Shown here one piece after another: positions 1 through 10,206 of a stretch of DNA of 64,000 nt. Numbering within the stretch: the stretch's first letter is position 1; every line of letters starts with the position of its first letter. The stretch is taken from contig CAYGPG010000001.1 of NCBI GenBank assembly GCA_964351905.1, positions 120,245 through 184,244 on the forward strand, written 5' to 3'. The DNA comes from GCA-2708415 sp964351905. GTDB lineage: Bacteria; Pseudomonadota; Alphaproteobacteria; Micavibrionales; Micavibrionaceae. The notes below the pieces were generated by a model. It saw only the letters and a program-made list of their open reading frames with translations. It was not told where the DNA came from and searched no databases. Both the position numbers and the translations under genes were made by a program.

Positions 1-1
1 A

Positions 2-379
2 ACAGCAAATATTCTTGGCGTGCCGGATTTGATTATTGGCTTGAGTATGATTGCGATAGGAACATCACTGCCTGAGCTTTCAACTTGTATTGCCGCCGCC
101 CGTAAAAAACATACTGATGTTGTTTTGGGAAATATTATTGGCTCTAATATTTTCAATATTTTAATGATTATAGGGGTTTGTGCTTTTGTAAAACCAATCG
201 CTATGGGCGATATTGACTCTAGAGCATTTGAAATTGATTTATGGGTTACAGTAGGCGTTACAATATTATTTTCACTATGGATTTTACTATTTAGAAAAAT
301 TAATAGAACGGTTGGTTTTGCTTTTGTAGGGCTTTATGCGCTGTATATTCTTTTGCAATATCAAACGCTTTTAATGTAA
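2..379 (+). CDS. Calcium/sodium antiporter, C-terminal part (5' end outside window)
   Basis: The reading frame is open from base 2, so the gene starts before the window and the GTG at 20 is internal. About 125 residues remain. They hold the second alpha repeat of the CaCA exchanger family, with GTSLPEL followed by GNIIGSNIFNIL, then two hydrophobic segments to the C-terminus. These motifs form the ion-binding core of YrbG-type inner-membrane antiporters that exchange Ca2+ for Na+ or H+. Ion specificity cannot be told from this fragment. The family call is secure and the gene is incomplete only because of the window edge. Confidence 0.88.
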   Translation, partial: TANILGVPDLIIGLSMIAIGTSLPELSTCIAAARKKHTDVVLGNIIGSNIFNILMIIGVCAFVKPIAMGDIDSRAFEIDLWVTVGVTILFSLWILLFRKINRTVGFAFVGLYALYILLQYQTLLM

Positions 380-428
380 ATTAAGCACAGGTCCTATTTA
401 AGCACTACATTTGACCAAGGATAAAATA

Positions 429-1088
429 ATGGATGACACTAAGGATATAAATCAAGCTTCTGTTGATGATCAAGGACAAGAGGTCGTGCATCCTAACGAG
501 CCAAAAAACCGTATTAAGCGCGGTGAGGAAATAAACCTGACCTTAAAAGACCCTACATTAAAAGAAATTACAGTTGGTGTTGGTTGGGATTTAAAAGCGT
601 TTGAAAGCGATCCACTAGATTTAGATGCGAGCATTTTCTTACTTGACCGTGATGATAAAACCCGCGTGGACGAAGATTTTATTTTTTACAACAGCCTGCA
701 AGGCAGTGATGGTGCGGTCAAACATTTGGGCGATAACCGTACAGGGGCCGGCGACGGCGATGATGAAATGATGAATGTCAATCTTCACGCCCTGCCGTTT
801 GATATTATGAAGATTTCATTCGTGCTGTCGATATATCCAAATGAGACGCAAGAACATGATTTTTCTATGGTGCGAAATGTTTATTTTAGAATCGTCAATA
901 AAGACAATAAGCATGAGATGTTTCGATATGAACTTGATGATGAATTGGGCGGCGGCGAAGGTTTAATTATTGCCGAGCTTGAGCGTATTGGAACAGATTG
1001 GATTTTCCGTGCGATCGGCGAAACGGTTGAGGGTGGTTTAAGTGCTATGGCACAAAATTACGGAATTATCGTTGCGGAACAGCTTTAA
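429..1088 (+). CDS. TerD domain protein
   Basis: A 219-residue protein of the TerD/CABP1 family, Ca2+-binding cytoplasmic proteins linked to tellurite and stress resistance. An acidic, probably disordered stretch of about 40 residues precedes the TerD fold. Key motifs are VGVGWD, LDLDASIFLLD and the acidic loop GDNRTGAGDGDDE, which matches the family's Ca-binding segment. The start was set at the ATG at 429, which has AAGGA about seven bases upstream; an in-frame TTG at 411 lacks such a site. No other ter genes are adjacent, so this is a solitary TerD protein and its stress role is inferred only from family membership. Confidence 0.85.
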   Translation: MDDTKDINQASVDDQGQEVVHPNEPKNRIKRGEEINLTLKDPTLKEITVGVGWDLKAFESDPLDLDASIFLLDRDDKTRVDEDFIFYNSLQGSDGAVKHLGDNRTGAGDGDDEMMNVNLHALPFDIMKISFVLSIYPNETQEHDFSMVRNVYFRIVNKDNKHEMFRYELDDELGGGEGLIIAELERIGTDWIFRAIGETVEGGLSAMAQNYGIIVAEQL

Positions 1089-1101
1089 GAATTTAAAAAT
1101 C

Positions 1102-1602
1102 CTACATCCCTGATTTAATGCCCATGACCGCGGCGGGTTTGATCTTCGGTGATTTATTACCGCCGCCTTGAGAATTACCGCCATAACGCTCACTTTTCTT
1201 CACATGCTGCGCCAATAAAGCATCAATGTCAGGAATTTTATCCATTTTTAATTCAGACACACAAGCATGGAAAAAATCGACGGCTTTTTCTTCATAGGCA
1301 TAAAGACCTTCTTCATTTTCTTTGCCGCGAATTTTAACACCTTTCACATCCCATGTTCCGCCAACGGCAGGCTGAGCAAGAAGCCAGAATACTTGCTCCA
1401 AAGGCTGCTGACCATCTTCGGGGTTTTCATACATCATTTGAAGCTCGGCTTCTATTTCATCGCCGTCACTATTCATGCGGACTTCGGCACTACAAGTAAT
1501 GCCTTTTTCATCGTCATAGGCAGACCACGGGCACGTTTCATAAGCGGATAAAATATATCCGACCGCTAATTTATCCAGTAATTCTTTTAACTGTACGCGC
1601 AT
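1102..1602 (-). CDS. Conserved-looking protein of unknown function
   Basis: A 166-residue soluble protein that I do not recognise. It has no signal peptide or membrane segment. The first 125 residues are acidic and look folded, with alternating hydrophobic strands (AEVRMNSDGDEIEAELQMMY, then QVFWLLAQP). The C-terminal 35 residues are Gly, Ser and Lys rich and probably a flexible tail. It converges on the TerD gene with 13 bases between the stops and lies downstream of xseA on the same strand with about a 30-base gap, so co-transcription with xseA is possible. Codon use resembles the neighbours. No function is offered. Confidence 0.6.
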   Translation of the reverse strand: MRVQLKELLDKLAVGYILSAYETCPWSAYDDEKGITCSAEVRMNSDGDEIEAELQMMYENPEDGQQPLEQVFWLLAQPAVGGTWDVKGVKIRGKENEEGLYAYEEKAVDFFHACVSELKMDKIPDIDALLAQHVKKSERYGGNSQGGGNKSPKIKPAAVMGIKSGM

Positions 1603-1634
1603 AGTTCATTATACCCTTAAAAACGCTTTATAGC

Positions 1635-3035
1635 CTATTTTTTAACTGTTTTGACATGAATTTTATCATTATTGGCCCATTCTATGCCTAAATCTTGATT
1701 TTCTGCGATATTTTCACTGCTTCGAACCACTTTTCCTTGCGTATCACGAATAATCGCATAGCCGCGCTCTAAAACACTTTGGTGGGATAATGTATTTAAC
1801 ATGCGTAAAATATTTTCCAAACGCGTTTGTTTATCGCTCATAATACGCGGCATAGTCAGGGGTAATCTTTTTGCCACATGCTCCAAGGCTTGGCTTTTCT
1901 GCTCAATCGCATATTTGGGGCTAATGAGATTTGACGCAATATTTTGCACTTGAGATTTCTTGTTTTGGATTAAGGATTTTAAATGCCCCGATAATTTTTC
2001 TCCCAATAAATCAATCGTTTGAGATTTATTTTCTAAAATTTGTCTTGGATGGGCTAAGCGCGCCGTTTGTGCAGACAGCATATTTTTACGGTCCTTTAAA
2101 ATACGCTCCGATGCTTTTTTCATACGCTCATTCATATTCTGTACGTATGCGTGTATGTCTAATCTGACGGGCACAGCCATCTCTGCCGCACCAGTCGGTG
2201 TTGGCGCACGTTTATCGGCAGCATAATCAATAAGTGTTGTATCTGTTTCATGCCCCACAGCCGAGATAACAGGAATTTTTGAATTGGCGACAGCACGTAC
2301 AACATTTTCTTCGTTAAATGCCATTAGGTCCTCGAGCGAGCCACCGCCACGCGCTACAATTAAAAGATCAGGCTTCGGCATATTTTTACCATTTATTGCA
2401 TTAAACCCATTGATGGCTTGGGTGATTTGCTCATCCGCCCCTTTGCCCTGTACGTTCACAGGCCACACAAGAACATGGCGTGGAAAACGATCTTTAAGGC
2501 GATGCATGATGTCCTGGATCACCGCGCCTGTTGGAGACGTTACGACGCCGATAACATTGGGAAGGTAGGGCAGTGGCTTTTTACGGCTTTCATCAAACAA
2601 GCCTTCGGCGGCAAGTTTTTTGCGCCGTTCTTCAAGCATTTTTAAAAGCGCGCCTTCCCCTGCCAACTCAATCGATTCAACAATAATTTGATAACGCGAG
2701 CTTTTGGCATAGCTAGACACGCGACCTGTGATAATAACATCCATGCCTTCTTCGGGGCAGATAGAAAGCTTATTCATCACGCCGCGCCAGCACACAATAT
2801 TGATATTCGCATCGACGTCCTTGATATCACCATAAAGATGACCACTGGCGGCGAGCTTTAATCCTGAAAGTTCGCCGCGTACGCGAATATGCCCATAGGT
2901 TTGTTCTAATGTGCGTTTTAGGGAATTAGCAAGATCTGCTACGCTCATTTCAGGCACGTTAGAAAGCTTTGGCGCTTGTTCTTTTTCAGGCACAGGTTTC
3001 TTATCGGCAACGGTGAATAAATCGTCAGAAGTCAT
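1635..3035 (-). CDS. xseA: Exodeoxyribonuclease VII large subunit
   Basis: XseA forms the catalytic subunit of exonuclease VII, which degrades single-stranded DNA into acid-soluble oligonucleotides together with several XseB subunits. The 466-residue product has the N-terminal OB-fold (VADLANSLKRTLEQTYGHIRVRGELS), the catalytic region with VTSPTGAVIQDI, LIVARGGGSLEDL and VISAVGHETDTTL, then a long coiled coil ending in SVLERGYAIIRD. The start chosen is the ATG at 3033-3035 (MTSDDLF), preceded by AGGA; the open frame runs upstream but that part does not look like XseA. It diverges from putA with 66 bases between starts. xseB is not in the window. Confidence 0.95.
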   Translation of the reverse strand: MTSDDLFTVADKKPVPEKEQAPKLSNVPEMSVADLANSLKRTLEQTYGHIRVRGELSGLKLAASGHLYGDIKDVDANINIVCWRGVMNKLSICPEEGMDVIITGRVSSYAKSSRYQIIVESIELAGEGALLKMLEERRKKLAAEGLFDESRKKPLPYLPNVIGVVTSPTGAVIQDIMHRLKDRFPRHVLVWPVNVQGKGADEQITQAINGFNAINGKNMPKPDLLIVARGGGSLEDLMAFNEENVVRAVANSKIPVISAVGHETDTTLIDYAADKRAPTPTGAAEMAVPVRLDIHAYVQNMNERMKKASERILKDRKNMLSAQTARLAHPRQILENKSQTIDLLGEKLSGHLKSLIQNKKSQVQNIASNLISPKYAIEQKSQALEHVAKRLPLTMPRIMSDKQTRLENILRMLNTLSHQSVLERGYAIIRDTQGKVVRSSENIAENQDLGIEWANNDKIHVKTVKK

Positions 3036-3101
3036 AGTCAAAAATCCTATAGTCTGCGATGATAGAAAACAATCATTTCCAACATATTTTATTAAACACA
3101 T

Positions 3102-6100
3102 ATGCCGCATTCCTTTTCCTACCATAAACGTCAAGATGAAGCCGAGGCGTTGTCAGAATTACTAGAGACCTTGGATTGGAATGAGGCGTTAGCCAAAGAT
3201 TCGCAAGAGTATGCCGTTGATTTAATAAAACGCATCCGCAAAACGCGCCGTAAAATCCCGCAGCCTTGTTTGGCGCAGCCAGACCCNNNNNNNNNNTAAA
3301 GCCGGCAGTTTGGAAAGGTTTTTCCAACAATATGGTCTCAATACCGCCGAAGGTTTAGCGTTAATGAGCATGGCGGAAGCTTTGTTACGCATTCCTGACC
3401 CTAAAACGGCGAGCGCGCTCATACGTGATAAGGTGGCAGGAACAAATTGGTTAAAAAGCGCATCGAGCGCGGATAAAGATTGGATGACTAAAGCGGCAGG
3501 GCTTGGATTGAAGTTGACCAGTGGCACGATGAACAGCCTGTTTTCTAAATTAGGAGAGCCCATCATTCGCGAAGCCATGGGCCGCGCTATGAAAATTTTA
3601 GGCAAGCAATTTGTGGTCGGTGAAACCTTAAATGGCGCAACGAAGGTTGCAAAACCATGGGAAGAAAAAGGCTTTCGTTTTTCCTACGATATGTTGGGCG
3701 AGGGAGCGCGCACGGCTAAGGATGCACAACATTATTTTGATGCTTATGCGGGAGCATTGCATGATTTGGGTGCGTCGTTAAAAGATAAAAACGCAAAAGT
3801 TCGCGCTGGAATTTCTGTGAAGCTTTCCGCCCTTCACCCACGTTATGAATTTGCCAAAAGTGATCGTTGCATTCCTGAACTCACAGAGCGTCTGATCGCG
3901 TTGTGTGAAATTGCTGCCCAATATGACATCGGCTTGACGGTGGATGCTGAAGAAGTGGCGCGCTTAGAGCCAAGCTTGAAAATCATTGAAAATATATGTC
4001 TGCAATCCCAATTTGAAAAATGGGATGGCTTTGGTCTGGCAATGCAATCATACCAAAAAGCCGCGCCTAAAATTTTAGATCACGTCATTTCTCTAGCTAA
4101 GACGTACAACCGAAAATTCCAAGTCCGTTTGGTCAAGGGCGCTTATTGGGATACAGAAATTAAACATACGCAAGTTGAAGGATTACAAAATTATCCTGTC
4201 TTTACGCGTAAATCGAATACGGATGTTTCATACTTGGCTTGCGCGCAAAAAATGCTTGAAAACCGTGATGTGCTCTACCCTATGTTCGGCACTCATAACG
4301 CGCACACGGTAGCTGCCATCATCAAAATGGCAGATAAAAATTTAAAAGATTTTGAATTCCAAAAATTATTTGGCATGGGTGATGCCCTTTATCACCAAAT
4401 TATTTCAGATCATAAAATAGGTGTTTGTGTGTACGCCCCCGTGGGGCCATATGAAGATTTATTGCCGTATCTTGTCCGCCGTATGCTTGAAAATGGAGCA
4501 AATTCTTCGTTCGTGAATCAAATTTATAATAAGAATTATGATCCTGCGGAGATTGCCGAAGACCCTGTGGTGAAGTCAAAGAATAATATCGAAAAGCAGC
4601 ATCCGCAAATTTCACTACCTCAAAATTTATACCAACCGCATCGTGACAATTCACAAGGGATAGATTTCAATGATCAAGAAAGTGTTCAAAATTTATTGAA
4701 TGAAATATCAAAACATTATGAGGGTAAAAAATATAAAGCAGGCTCCATTATTGCAGGCAAAGAAATTTTAAAAGGCGCGGAATGGATTAAAACCAATCCT
4801 GCCCAACATAAAGACGAAGTCGGTATTATTTATGATTTAACTTTAGACCATATTGATCATGTTTTTTCATCCGCCAAAATTGGGCATAAAATTTGGTCAC
4901 AAACCAATGCAGATCAACGCGCCGATGCACTTGTTAAAATTTCTAATTTATTAGAAGAAAATAGCGCGCATTTGATTAGCCTTTGTGTCCGTGAAGGCGG
5001 GCGTACTTTAAAAGACGCCCATGATGAAATTAGAGAGGCTGTTGATTTTTGTCGTTATTATGCCGCGCAAGGACGCGTTGAATTTAATGAAAAGGGCACT
5101 AAGCTTGTTAGTCCGACAGGGGAGAACAATGTCTATAAATTAGAGCCACGAGGCATTACGGTTTGTATAAGCCCTTGGAATTTCCCGATTGCTATTTTTA
5201 CGGGGCAAATCGTTGCCGCGTTAATGGCGGGGAATGCTGTCATTGCAAAACCTGCGGAGCAAACCTCAATTACAGGGCAATATATTGCTCAATTAATGCA
5301 TAAAGCAGGCGTGCCAGTTGATGTGCTAAACTTGGTTATTGGCGGCGGCAATATTGGGGCGGCCCTATGTGAGCATGACGTGCCTAATATTATTACCTTT
5401 ACGGGATCAAATGAAGTAGCGCAAAATATCAACCGTATGCTGGCCAACAAAGAAGGTGCAATTTCAAAACTCATTGCAGAAACGGGCGGTCAAAATGCGA
5501 TGATTGTTGATTCATCCGCCTTAAGCGAACAAGTCGTTGATGATGTAATTTTAAGTGCGTTCGGATCGGCAGGACAAAGATGTTCGGCCTGCCGTGTTTT
5601 ATTTTTGCAAGAGGACATTGCCGATAAAACCATTGCGATGTTAGAGGGCGCCTTACAAGAATTAACATTAGACGATCCTGCTTATTTAAAAACAGATATT
5701 GGGCCGTTGATTGATGATGAAGCAAAAATGCGTATCCAACAGCATAAAACCAAGTTGGCTGGATTTGGCAAAAAAATTGCCGAAGCGCATTTAGATCACG
5801 ATTTAGAATCCCAAGGGCATTTCTTTGCGCCTGCCATCTATGAAATTCCTGCTTTAGATTTTTTAGAAGCGGAAAATTTTGGCCCTATTCTTCATATTAT
5901 CCGCTTTAAATCAAAGGAGATCGATACGCTTATTGATCAAATTAATGATCAAAATTTTGGCCTTACTTTTGGTATCCATAGCCGCATTGAAAGCTTTATT
6001 CAAAAATGTACGACCCGTATTAACTGCGGCAATATCTACGTTAATCGTGCTACAATTGGTGCAGTCGTTGGCGTCCAACCCTTTGGTGGACGCGGGCTTT

Positions 6101-6222
6101 CAGGGACGGGGCCAAAAGCAGGCGGGCCGCAATATCTCAAAGCATTCGCAACAGAAAAAGTCATTAGTACCGATACGACTGCCGCGGGTGGTAATGCCTC
6201 TCTTGTCATGATCAGTGAATAA
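3102..6222 (+). CDS. putA: Bifunctional proline dehydrogenase / delta-1-pyrroline-5-carboxylate dehydrogenase (broken by an assembly gap)
   Basis: PutA oxidises proline to glutamate in two steps, first by FAD-dependent proline dehydrogenase and then by NAD-dependent P5C dehydrogenase. The first 61 residues are read from the ATG at 3102. Ten Ns follow, then about 974 residues in another frame (KAGSLERFFQQYGLNT onward). PRODH motifs include RLVKGAYWDTE, THNAHT and YAPVGPYEDLLPYLVRRMLENGANSS (split here: YAPVGPYEDLL / RRMLENGANSS). ALDH motifs include NFPIAIFTGQ, FTGSNEV, the glutamate of AETGGQN and the catalytic Cys of GQRCSA (codon at 5581). Total length near 1040 residues fits the shorter PutA class without the N-terminal ribbon-helix-helix repressor domain of E. 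coli. The frame change is best explained by the arbitrary gap size, not mutation. Confidence 0.9.
3287..3296. other. Assembly gap (10 N)
   Basis: Ten consecutive Ns lie within putA. The upstream and downstream frames differ by one base. If both flanks are correct, the true gap length must be a multiple of three rather than ten, so the run is probably a placeholder between joined contigs. Confidence 0.98.
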
Positions 6223-6261
6223 ATGTTAAAACGCATCTATGAATAATAATGAGGCAAATTA

Positions 6262-7557
6262 ATGAATATTCTTCTTATCGGATCAGGTGGACGCGAACAT
6301 GCTTTGGCATGGAAAATTTCTCAATCTAAGCATTGTGATAAACTTTTTTGTGCGCCAGGGAATGCAGGTATAGCCGAGGTGGCAGAATGTTTAGATATTG
6401 CCGCTGAGGATCATGCAGGACTTCTGACCTTTGCCCTTCAAAATGACGTTAAATTTGTTGTGATTGGCCCTGAACAGCCCTTGGTTGATGGCCTTGGGGA
6501 TGCGTTTCGCAATGTGGGGATCAAAGTTTTTGGCCCTTCAAAAGCAGCCGCGCAAATGGAAGGCTCCAAAGGTTTTATGAAGGATTTTTGTGCGCGCCAT
6601 AATATCCCAACGGCGGCCTATGCGCGTTTTAAATCTTTGGATAAGGCGGTTGCTTACATTAAAGAGCAAGGTGCACCCATTGTGATCAAAACAGATGGTT
6701 TGGCCGCAGGTAAAGGCGTGATCATGGCGCAAACCGAAGAAGAAGCGATTGAGGCAGCAACAGATATGTTGTCCGGTAAGGCCTTTGGTGACGCAGGAAC
6801 AGAACTTGTGATTGAAGAATTCATGGATGGGGAAGAGCTAAGCTATTTCGCCCTTGCTGATGGTGAAACTTATTTGCCACTGACCTCCGCGCAGGATCAT
6901 AAACGTGTTGGTGAAGGGGATACCGGCCTTAATACTGGCGGTATGGGCGCTTACAGTCCTGCTCATTTTATGGATGACGCGCTGGAAGAGAAAATATTAG
7001 ACCTTATTATTAAACCTACCGTCGAAGGGATGAAGGCTGATGGCATGCCGTTTAAAGGGGTTTTGTTCGCAGGATTAATGGTCGTAAATGGTGAGCCAAG
7101 ATTAATTGAATATAATATCCGTTTTGGTGATCCAGAATGTCAGCCAATTATGATGCGATTAGAAAGTGATTTAGTTGAAATTTTAATGGCAACAGACGAT
7201 CAAACTTTGGCTAATTTTAAAGACAAAGCAAAATGGTCTGATCAATCAACATTATGTGTTGTGATGGCGGCAAAAGGATATCCTGGTGCTTACGAAAAAG
7301 GCACGGAAATTAAAAATACATCTGCGCTGATTGAGTTGGACAATGTTAGGCTATTTCACGCAGGCACCATGCTTGATAATAGCGGCCACCTTGTTGGTAG
7401 TGGCGGCCGTGTTCTGGGAATTGTTGGTATTGGACATACAATAGAGCAGGCGCAAAGCGAAGCCTATAAGGGCGTTGATCTAATTGAATGGGATCAAGGA
7501 TTTTGCCGTCGTGATATTGGCTGGCGCGCTATCGCCGCGCTTAAAGAAGCGGCCTAA
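6262..7557 (+). CDS. purD: Phosphoribosylamine-glycine ligase (GARS)
   Basis: PurD joins 5-phosphoribosylamine and glycine with ATP to give GAR, the second step of purine synthesis. The 431-residue product matches family length. It opens with the N-domain signature MNILLIGSGGREHALAWKI, has VIGPEQPLVDG, the ATP-grasp region with APIVIKTDGLAAGKGV, the family signature RFGDPECQP and the C-terminal GGRVLGIVG. It starts 39 bases after putA on the same strand. Its stop overlaps the stop of tadA on the opposite strand by four bases, so these genes end head-on with no room for a separate terminator. Confidence 0.97.
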   Translation: MNILLIGSGGREHALAWKISQSKHCDKLFCAPGNAGIAEVAECLDIAAEDHAGLLTFALQNDVKFVVIGPEQPLVDGLGDAFRNVGIKVFGPSKAAAQMEGSKGFMKDFCARHNIPTAAYARFKSLDKAVAYIKEQGAPIVIKTDGLAAGKGVIMAQTEEEAIEAATDMLSGKAFGDAGTELVIEEFMDGEELSYFALADGETYLPLTSAQDHKRVGEGDTGLNTGGMGAYSPAHFMDDALEEKILDLIIKPTVEGMKADGMPFKGVLFAGLMVVNGEPRLIEYNIRFGDPECQPIMMRLESDLVEILMATDDQTLANFKDKAKWSDQSTLCVVMAAKGYPGAYEKGTEIKNTSALIELDNVRLFHAGTMLDNSGHLVGSGGRVLGIVGIGHTIEQAQSEAYKGVDLIEWDQGFCRRDIGWRAIAALKEAA

Positions 7558-8015
7558 CGCTTAGCCTTAAAATAATTTTTTAAAAGAGTCGCTGATTCGT
7601 CTGCCATGACACCATGACTAATATCTATTTTATGATGACAGGTTGGTTGATCAAAAAACTTTGCGCCATGATAAACACCGCCACCTTTTATATCTGAAGC
7701 CGCAAAAATAATTCGTTTAAGTCGCGCAAATGAAATAGCGGCGGCGCACATGGTGCAGGGTTCTAAGGTAACATATAGATCAAAATCAGGAATACGCTGA
7801 CTCCCCATTTTTTCGCACGCTTCACGAATACATAAAATTTCCGCATGGGCGGTGGGATCAGACAGTTCAATCGTTCTGTTGCCGTTGCGGGCGATGATGT
7901 CACCGTTTTTATGATTAACAAGGACTGCGCCAATGGGAACTTCATCGCGGGCGGCGGCTAATCTTGCCTCTTCCATTGCGATTTGCATGAATATATGGTC
8001 TTTATCGGTTATCAT
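7554..8015 (-). CDS. tadA: tRNA-specific adenosine-34 deaminase
   Basis: TadA deaminates the wobble adenosine of tRNA-Arg(ACG) to inosine, an essential step for reading CGN codons. The 153-residue product has the zinc-dependent deaminase motifs: His57-Ala-Glu59 (proton shuttle) and PCTMC with Cys87 and Cys90. The start at 8015 (MITDKDHIF) gives normal family length; a second possible start lies at 7988. Upstream open frame was left out because it would run into rluB. The divergent rluB start codon is 13 bases away, so each promoter must lie within the other gene or they share a very compact control region. Confidence 0.95.
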   Translation of the reverse strand: MITDKDHIFMQIAMEEARLAAARDEVPIGAVLVNHKNGDIIARNGNRTIELSDPTAHAEILCIREACEKMGSQRIPDFDLYVTLEPCTMCAAAISFARLKRIIFAASDIKGGGVYHGAKFFDQPTCHHKIDISHGVMADESATLLKNYFKAKR

Positions 8016-8028
8016 AGAAAGTAAGATA

Positions 8029-8802
8029 ATGACAAAGACACCAAAAAGTCCAAAAGAAAATGCCGAGCCGAATAAAGGTGAGCGCATAGCAAAAGTTATG
8101 GCGCGTGCAGGGTTATGTTCCCGCCGTGAAGCAGAACGCTGGATTGCCGAAGGTCGCGTACGCGTAAACGATGATATTCTTCAAACGGCGGCTTGTGTTG
8201 TGACGGATGAAGATGAAATTATGGTTGATGGCAAAAAATTGCCTGGAAAAGAACGTACACGTCTTTTTTTGTATCACAAAACCGCGGGGTTGGTGACAAC
8301 GAATAAAGATGAGCAAGGACGTACAACTATCTTCGATAAACTACCAAAAGAATTACCAAGGCTTATGACTGTCGGGCGACTGGATATCAATACAGAAGGG
8401 CTTTTGCTGTTGACCAATGATGGGGAGTTAGCGCGTTATTTGGAATTACCGGCAACAGGGTGGGTGCGTAAATATCGCGTACGTGCGTACGGCCATACCT
8501 CACAATTACAGCTTGATAAATTGAAAAAAGGCATCACGCACAATAAAATCACCTATAAGGGCATTGAGGCCACCTTGGAAACACAACAAGGCGATAACGC
8601 ATGGATTGAAGTGGCATTAACGGAGGGTAAAAACCGAGAAGTACGTAATGTCATGGAAGCGATTGGTTTAAGTGTAAACAGACTGATCCGCCTGTCTTAT
8701 GGGCCTTTTAAATTGGGTAAACTCCCTAAAGGCTCTGTCATGGAAGTCAAAACAGTGATTTTGAAAGATCAATTATCAGATTTTTACAAAAATAGAGGGT
8801 GA
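8029..8802 (+). CDS. rluB: 23S rRNA pseudouridine synthase, RluB/RsuA family
   Basis: The 257-residue product begins with a basic N-terminus, then an S4 RNA-binding domain (RIAKVMARAGLCSRREAERW, about residues 17-65), then the RsuA/RluB catalytic domain. The catalytic aspartate sits in VGRLDINTEGLLLLTNDG, and GKNREVRNVMEAIG is the conserved C-terminal motif. Family members convert a specific uridine, U2605 in 23S rRNA for RluB, to pseudouridine. RluB is preferred over RluE or RluF on overall similarity but the target base is inferred. The ATG at 8029 is chosen because the open frame upstream overlaps tadA antisense. rsmD follows after one base. Confidence 0.88.
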   Translation: MTKTPKSPKENAEPNKGERIAKVMARAGLCSRREAERWIAEGRVRVNDDILQTAACVVTDEDEIMVDGKKLPGKERTRLFLYHKTAGLVTTNKDEQGRTTIFDKLPKELPRLMTVGRLDINTEGLLLLTNDGELARYLELPATGWVRKYRVRAYGHTSQLQLDKLKKGITHNKITYKGIEATLETQQGDNAWIEVALTEGKNREVRNVMEAIGLSVNRLIRLSYGPFKLGKLPKGSVMEVKTVILKDQLSDFYKNRG

Positions 8803-8803
8803 T

Positions 8804-9358
8804 ATGCGTATTACGGGCGGTATTCATCGCAGTCGAAAGCTTGAAACACCCAAAGGTGATGCCGTACGCCCCACCTCTGATAAAGTCCGCCAAGCCGTTT
8901 TTAATATGCTGAATTCTCGTGGCTTGGTTCAAGATGCAATTGTGATTGACGCGTTTTGTGGGACTGGGGCGTTGGGATTAGAGGCTTTGTCACAAGGAGC
9001 GGCGTATTGCACGTTTTTTGATTTAAATAAAACTTCGTTCCAGCTTTGTAAAAATAATATTCAAGCCTTACGCGAAGAAGCCAGATCAAATTTGATGTTG
9101 AAAAATGCAACAAATTTACCAGAAAATTTGAATGAGAAAATTAAAGCTGATTTAGTTTTTTTAGACCCGCCATATAGTAAAGATTTAGTGCCGCAAGCGA
9201 TTGAGTCTTTACGCTCAAACAACTGGTTATCTCAAGACTGCTTTTTTGTAATTGAAATGGCGAAATCAGAAACTTTAATTTGTGAAAATATTCAAATTGA
9301 AAATGAAAAAATTTATGGTGATACAAAAATTATATTGGCATCTCTAAATAATGTTTGA
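8804..9358 (+). CDS. rsmD: 16S rRNA (guanine966-N2)-methyltransferase
   Basis: RsmD methylates the exocyclic amine of G966 in the P-site region of 16S rRNA. The 184-residue product starts with the family hallmark MRITGGIHRSRKL and VRPTSDKVRQAVFNML. SAM-binding motif I is DAFCGTGALGLEAL and the catalytic DPPY motif is at residues 121-124. It starts one base after rluB, so the two ribosomal modification genes are clearly one operon. Its 3' end overlaps the end of uppP on the other strand by 15 bases. Confidence 0.96.
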   Translation: MRITGGIHRSRKLETPKGDAVRPTSDKVRQAVFNMLNSRGLVQDAIVIDAFCGTGALGLEALSQGAAYCTFFDLNKTSFQLCKNNIQALREEARSNLMLKNATNLPENLNEKIKADLVFLDPPYSKDLVPQAIESLRSNNWLSQDCFFVIEMAKSETLICENIQIENEKIYGDTKIILASLNNV

Positions 9359-10153
9359 ATAAATCATCATTAATAATGCGATACCTAAAATTATTCGATA
9401 AATTGCAAAAGGTTTAAAGGTTGCCTTAGATAACCATTTCATCATTAAATGAACGGCGATTAAGCCAGAAATAAAAGATAGCGCAAACGCAATGGTGACG
9501 TCTTTCCCTATCGTTAAACTCTTTGATTCTATCAAATCCATGCTCCCTAAAACACCTGCACCGCTGATGGCGATGATAGAGAGAAGGAGCGAAAAGCGCG
9601 CCGCTTCTGTTCTTGAAAAACCCATAAACCGCGCGCTGGTCATGGTGATGCCGGATCGGCTGACGCCGGGTATAAGGGCAAGTGTTTGAGATAACCCAAT
9701 TAAAAATGCGTTACTGTTCGACATATCAGAGAGTGTTTTTTGACTGTCATATTTATCTGCAATGTAAAGAACCACACCAAAAATTAGTGTCATCCATGCC
9801 ATAATTTGAATCATGCATAAAAAAGAAAATTGATACTGATGGATAAAGTGACCAACCACAACAACAGGCAATGACGCGATAATAATATGACGAAAAAGTT
9901 TAAAGCCATCAGAGTTTTTATTGGTGATGTTTGATCCGATGTCGAATAAATCTTTTTTAAAGTAAACAAGAACCGATAATAATGTTCCAACGTGAACAGC
10001 CACATCAATAAGTCGATTACTCTCCCAACACAGATCATGACCGCCACTACCCAAAAGATGATGACTTAAAACCAAATGACCGCTGGAACTAACTGGTAAG
10101 AATTCTGTAAGGCCTTGTATAAGGGATAGAATAAAAATGTGGTAGAGCGGCAT
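9344..10153 (-). CDS. uppP: Undecaprenyl-diphosphatase
   Basis: UppP (BacA) dephosphorylates undecaprenyl diphosphate at the membrane to recycle the lipid carrier for peptidoglycan and other envelope polymers. The 269-residue polytopic protein carries the two signature motifs, IQGLTEFLPVSSSGH near the N-terminus and PGVSRSG in the second half. These form the active site of the BacA family. Length is typical. It converges on rsmD with overlapping ends and no terminator is visible between them. Confidence 0.97.
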   Translation of the reverse strand: MPLYHIFILSLIQGLTEFLPVSSSGHLVLSHHLLGSGGHDLCWESNRLIDVAVHVGTLLSVLVYFKKDLFDIGSNITNKNSDGFKLFRHIIIASLPVVVVGHFIHQYQFSFLCMIQIMAWMTLIFGVVLYIADKYDSQKTLSDMSNSNAFLIGLSQTLALIPGVSRSGITMTSARFMGFSRTEAARFSLLLSIIAISGAGVLGSMDLIESKSLTIGKDVTIAFALSFISGLIAVHLMMKWLSKATFKPFAIYRIILGIALLMMIYSNII

Positions 10154-10206
10154 TTTTTGGATTAGTCTCTTTTGTTAATGAATGCATGATAAAGGATCAA
10201 TCTGCG

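Noticed and set aside
1149..1551. Two open frames antisense to the unknown gene at 1102-1602
   Set aside because: They mirror the minus-strand gene and lack a ribosome binding site; the minus-strand product looks more protein-like.
5879..6211. 110-residue open frame inside putA on the same strand
   Set aside because: It overlaps the conserved ALDH C-terminus in another frame and has no family features.
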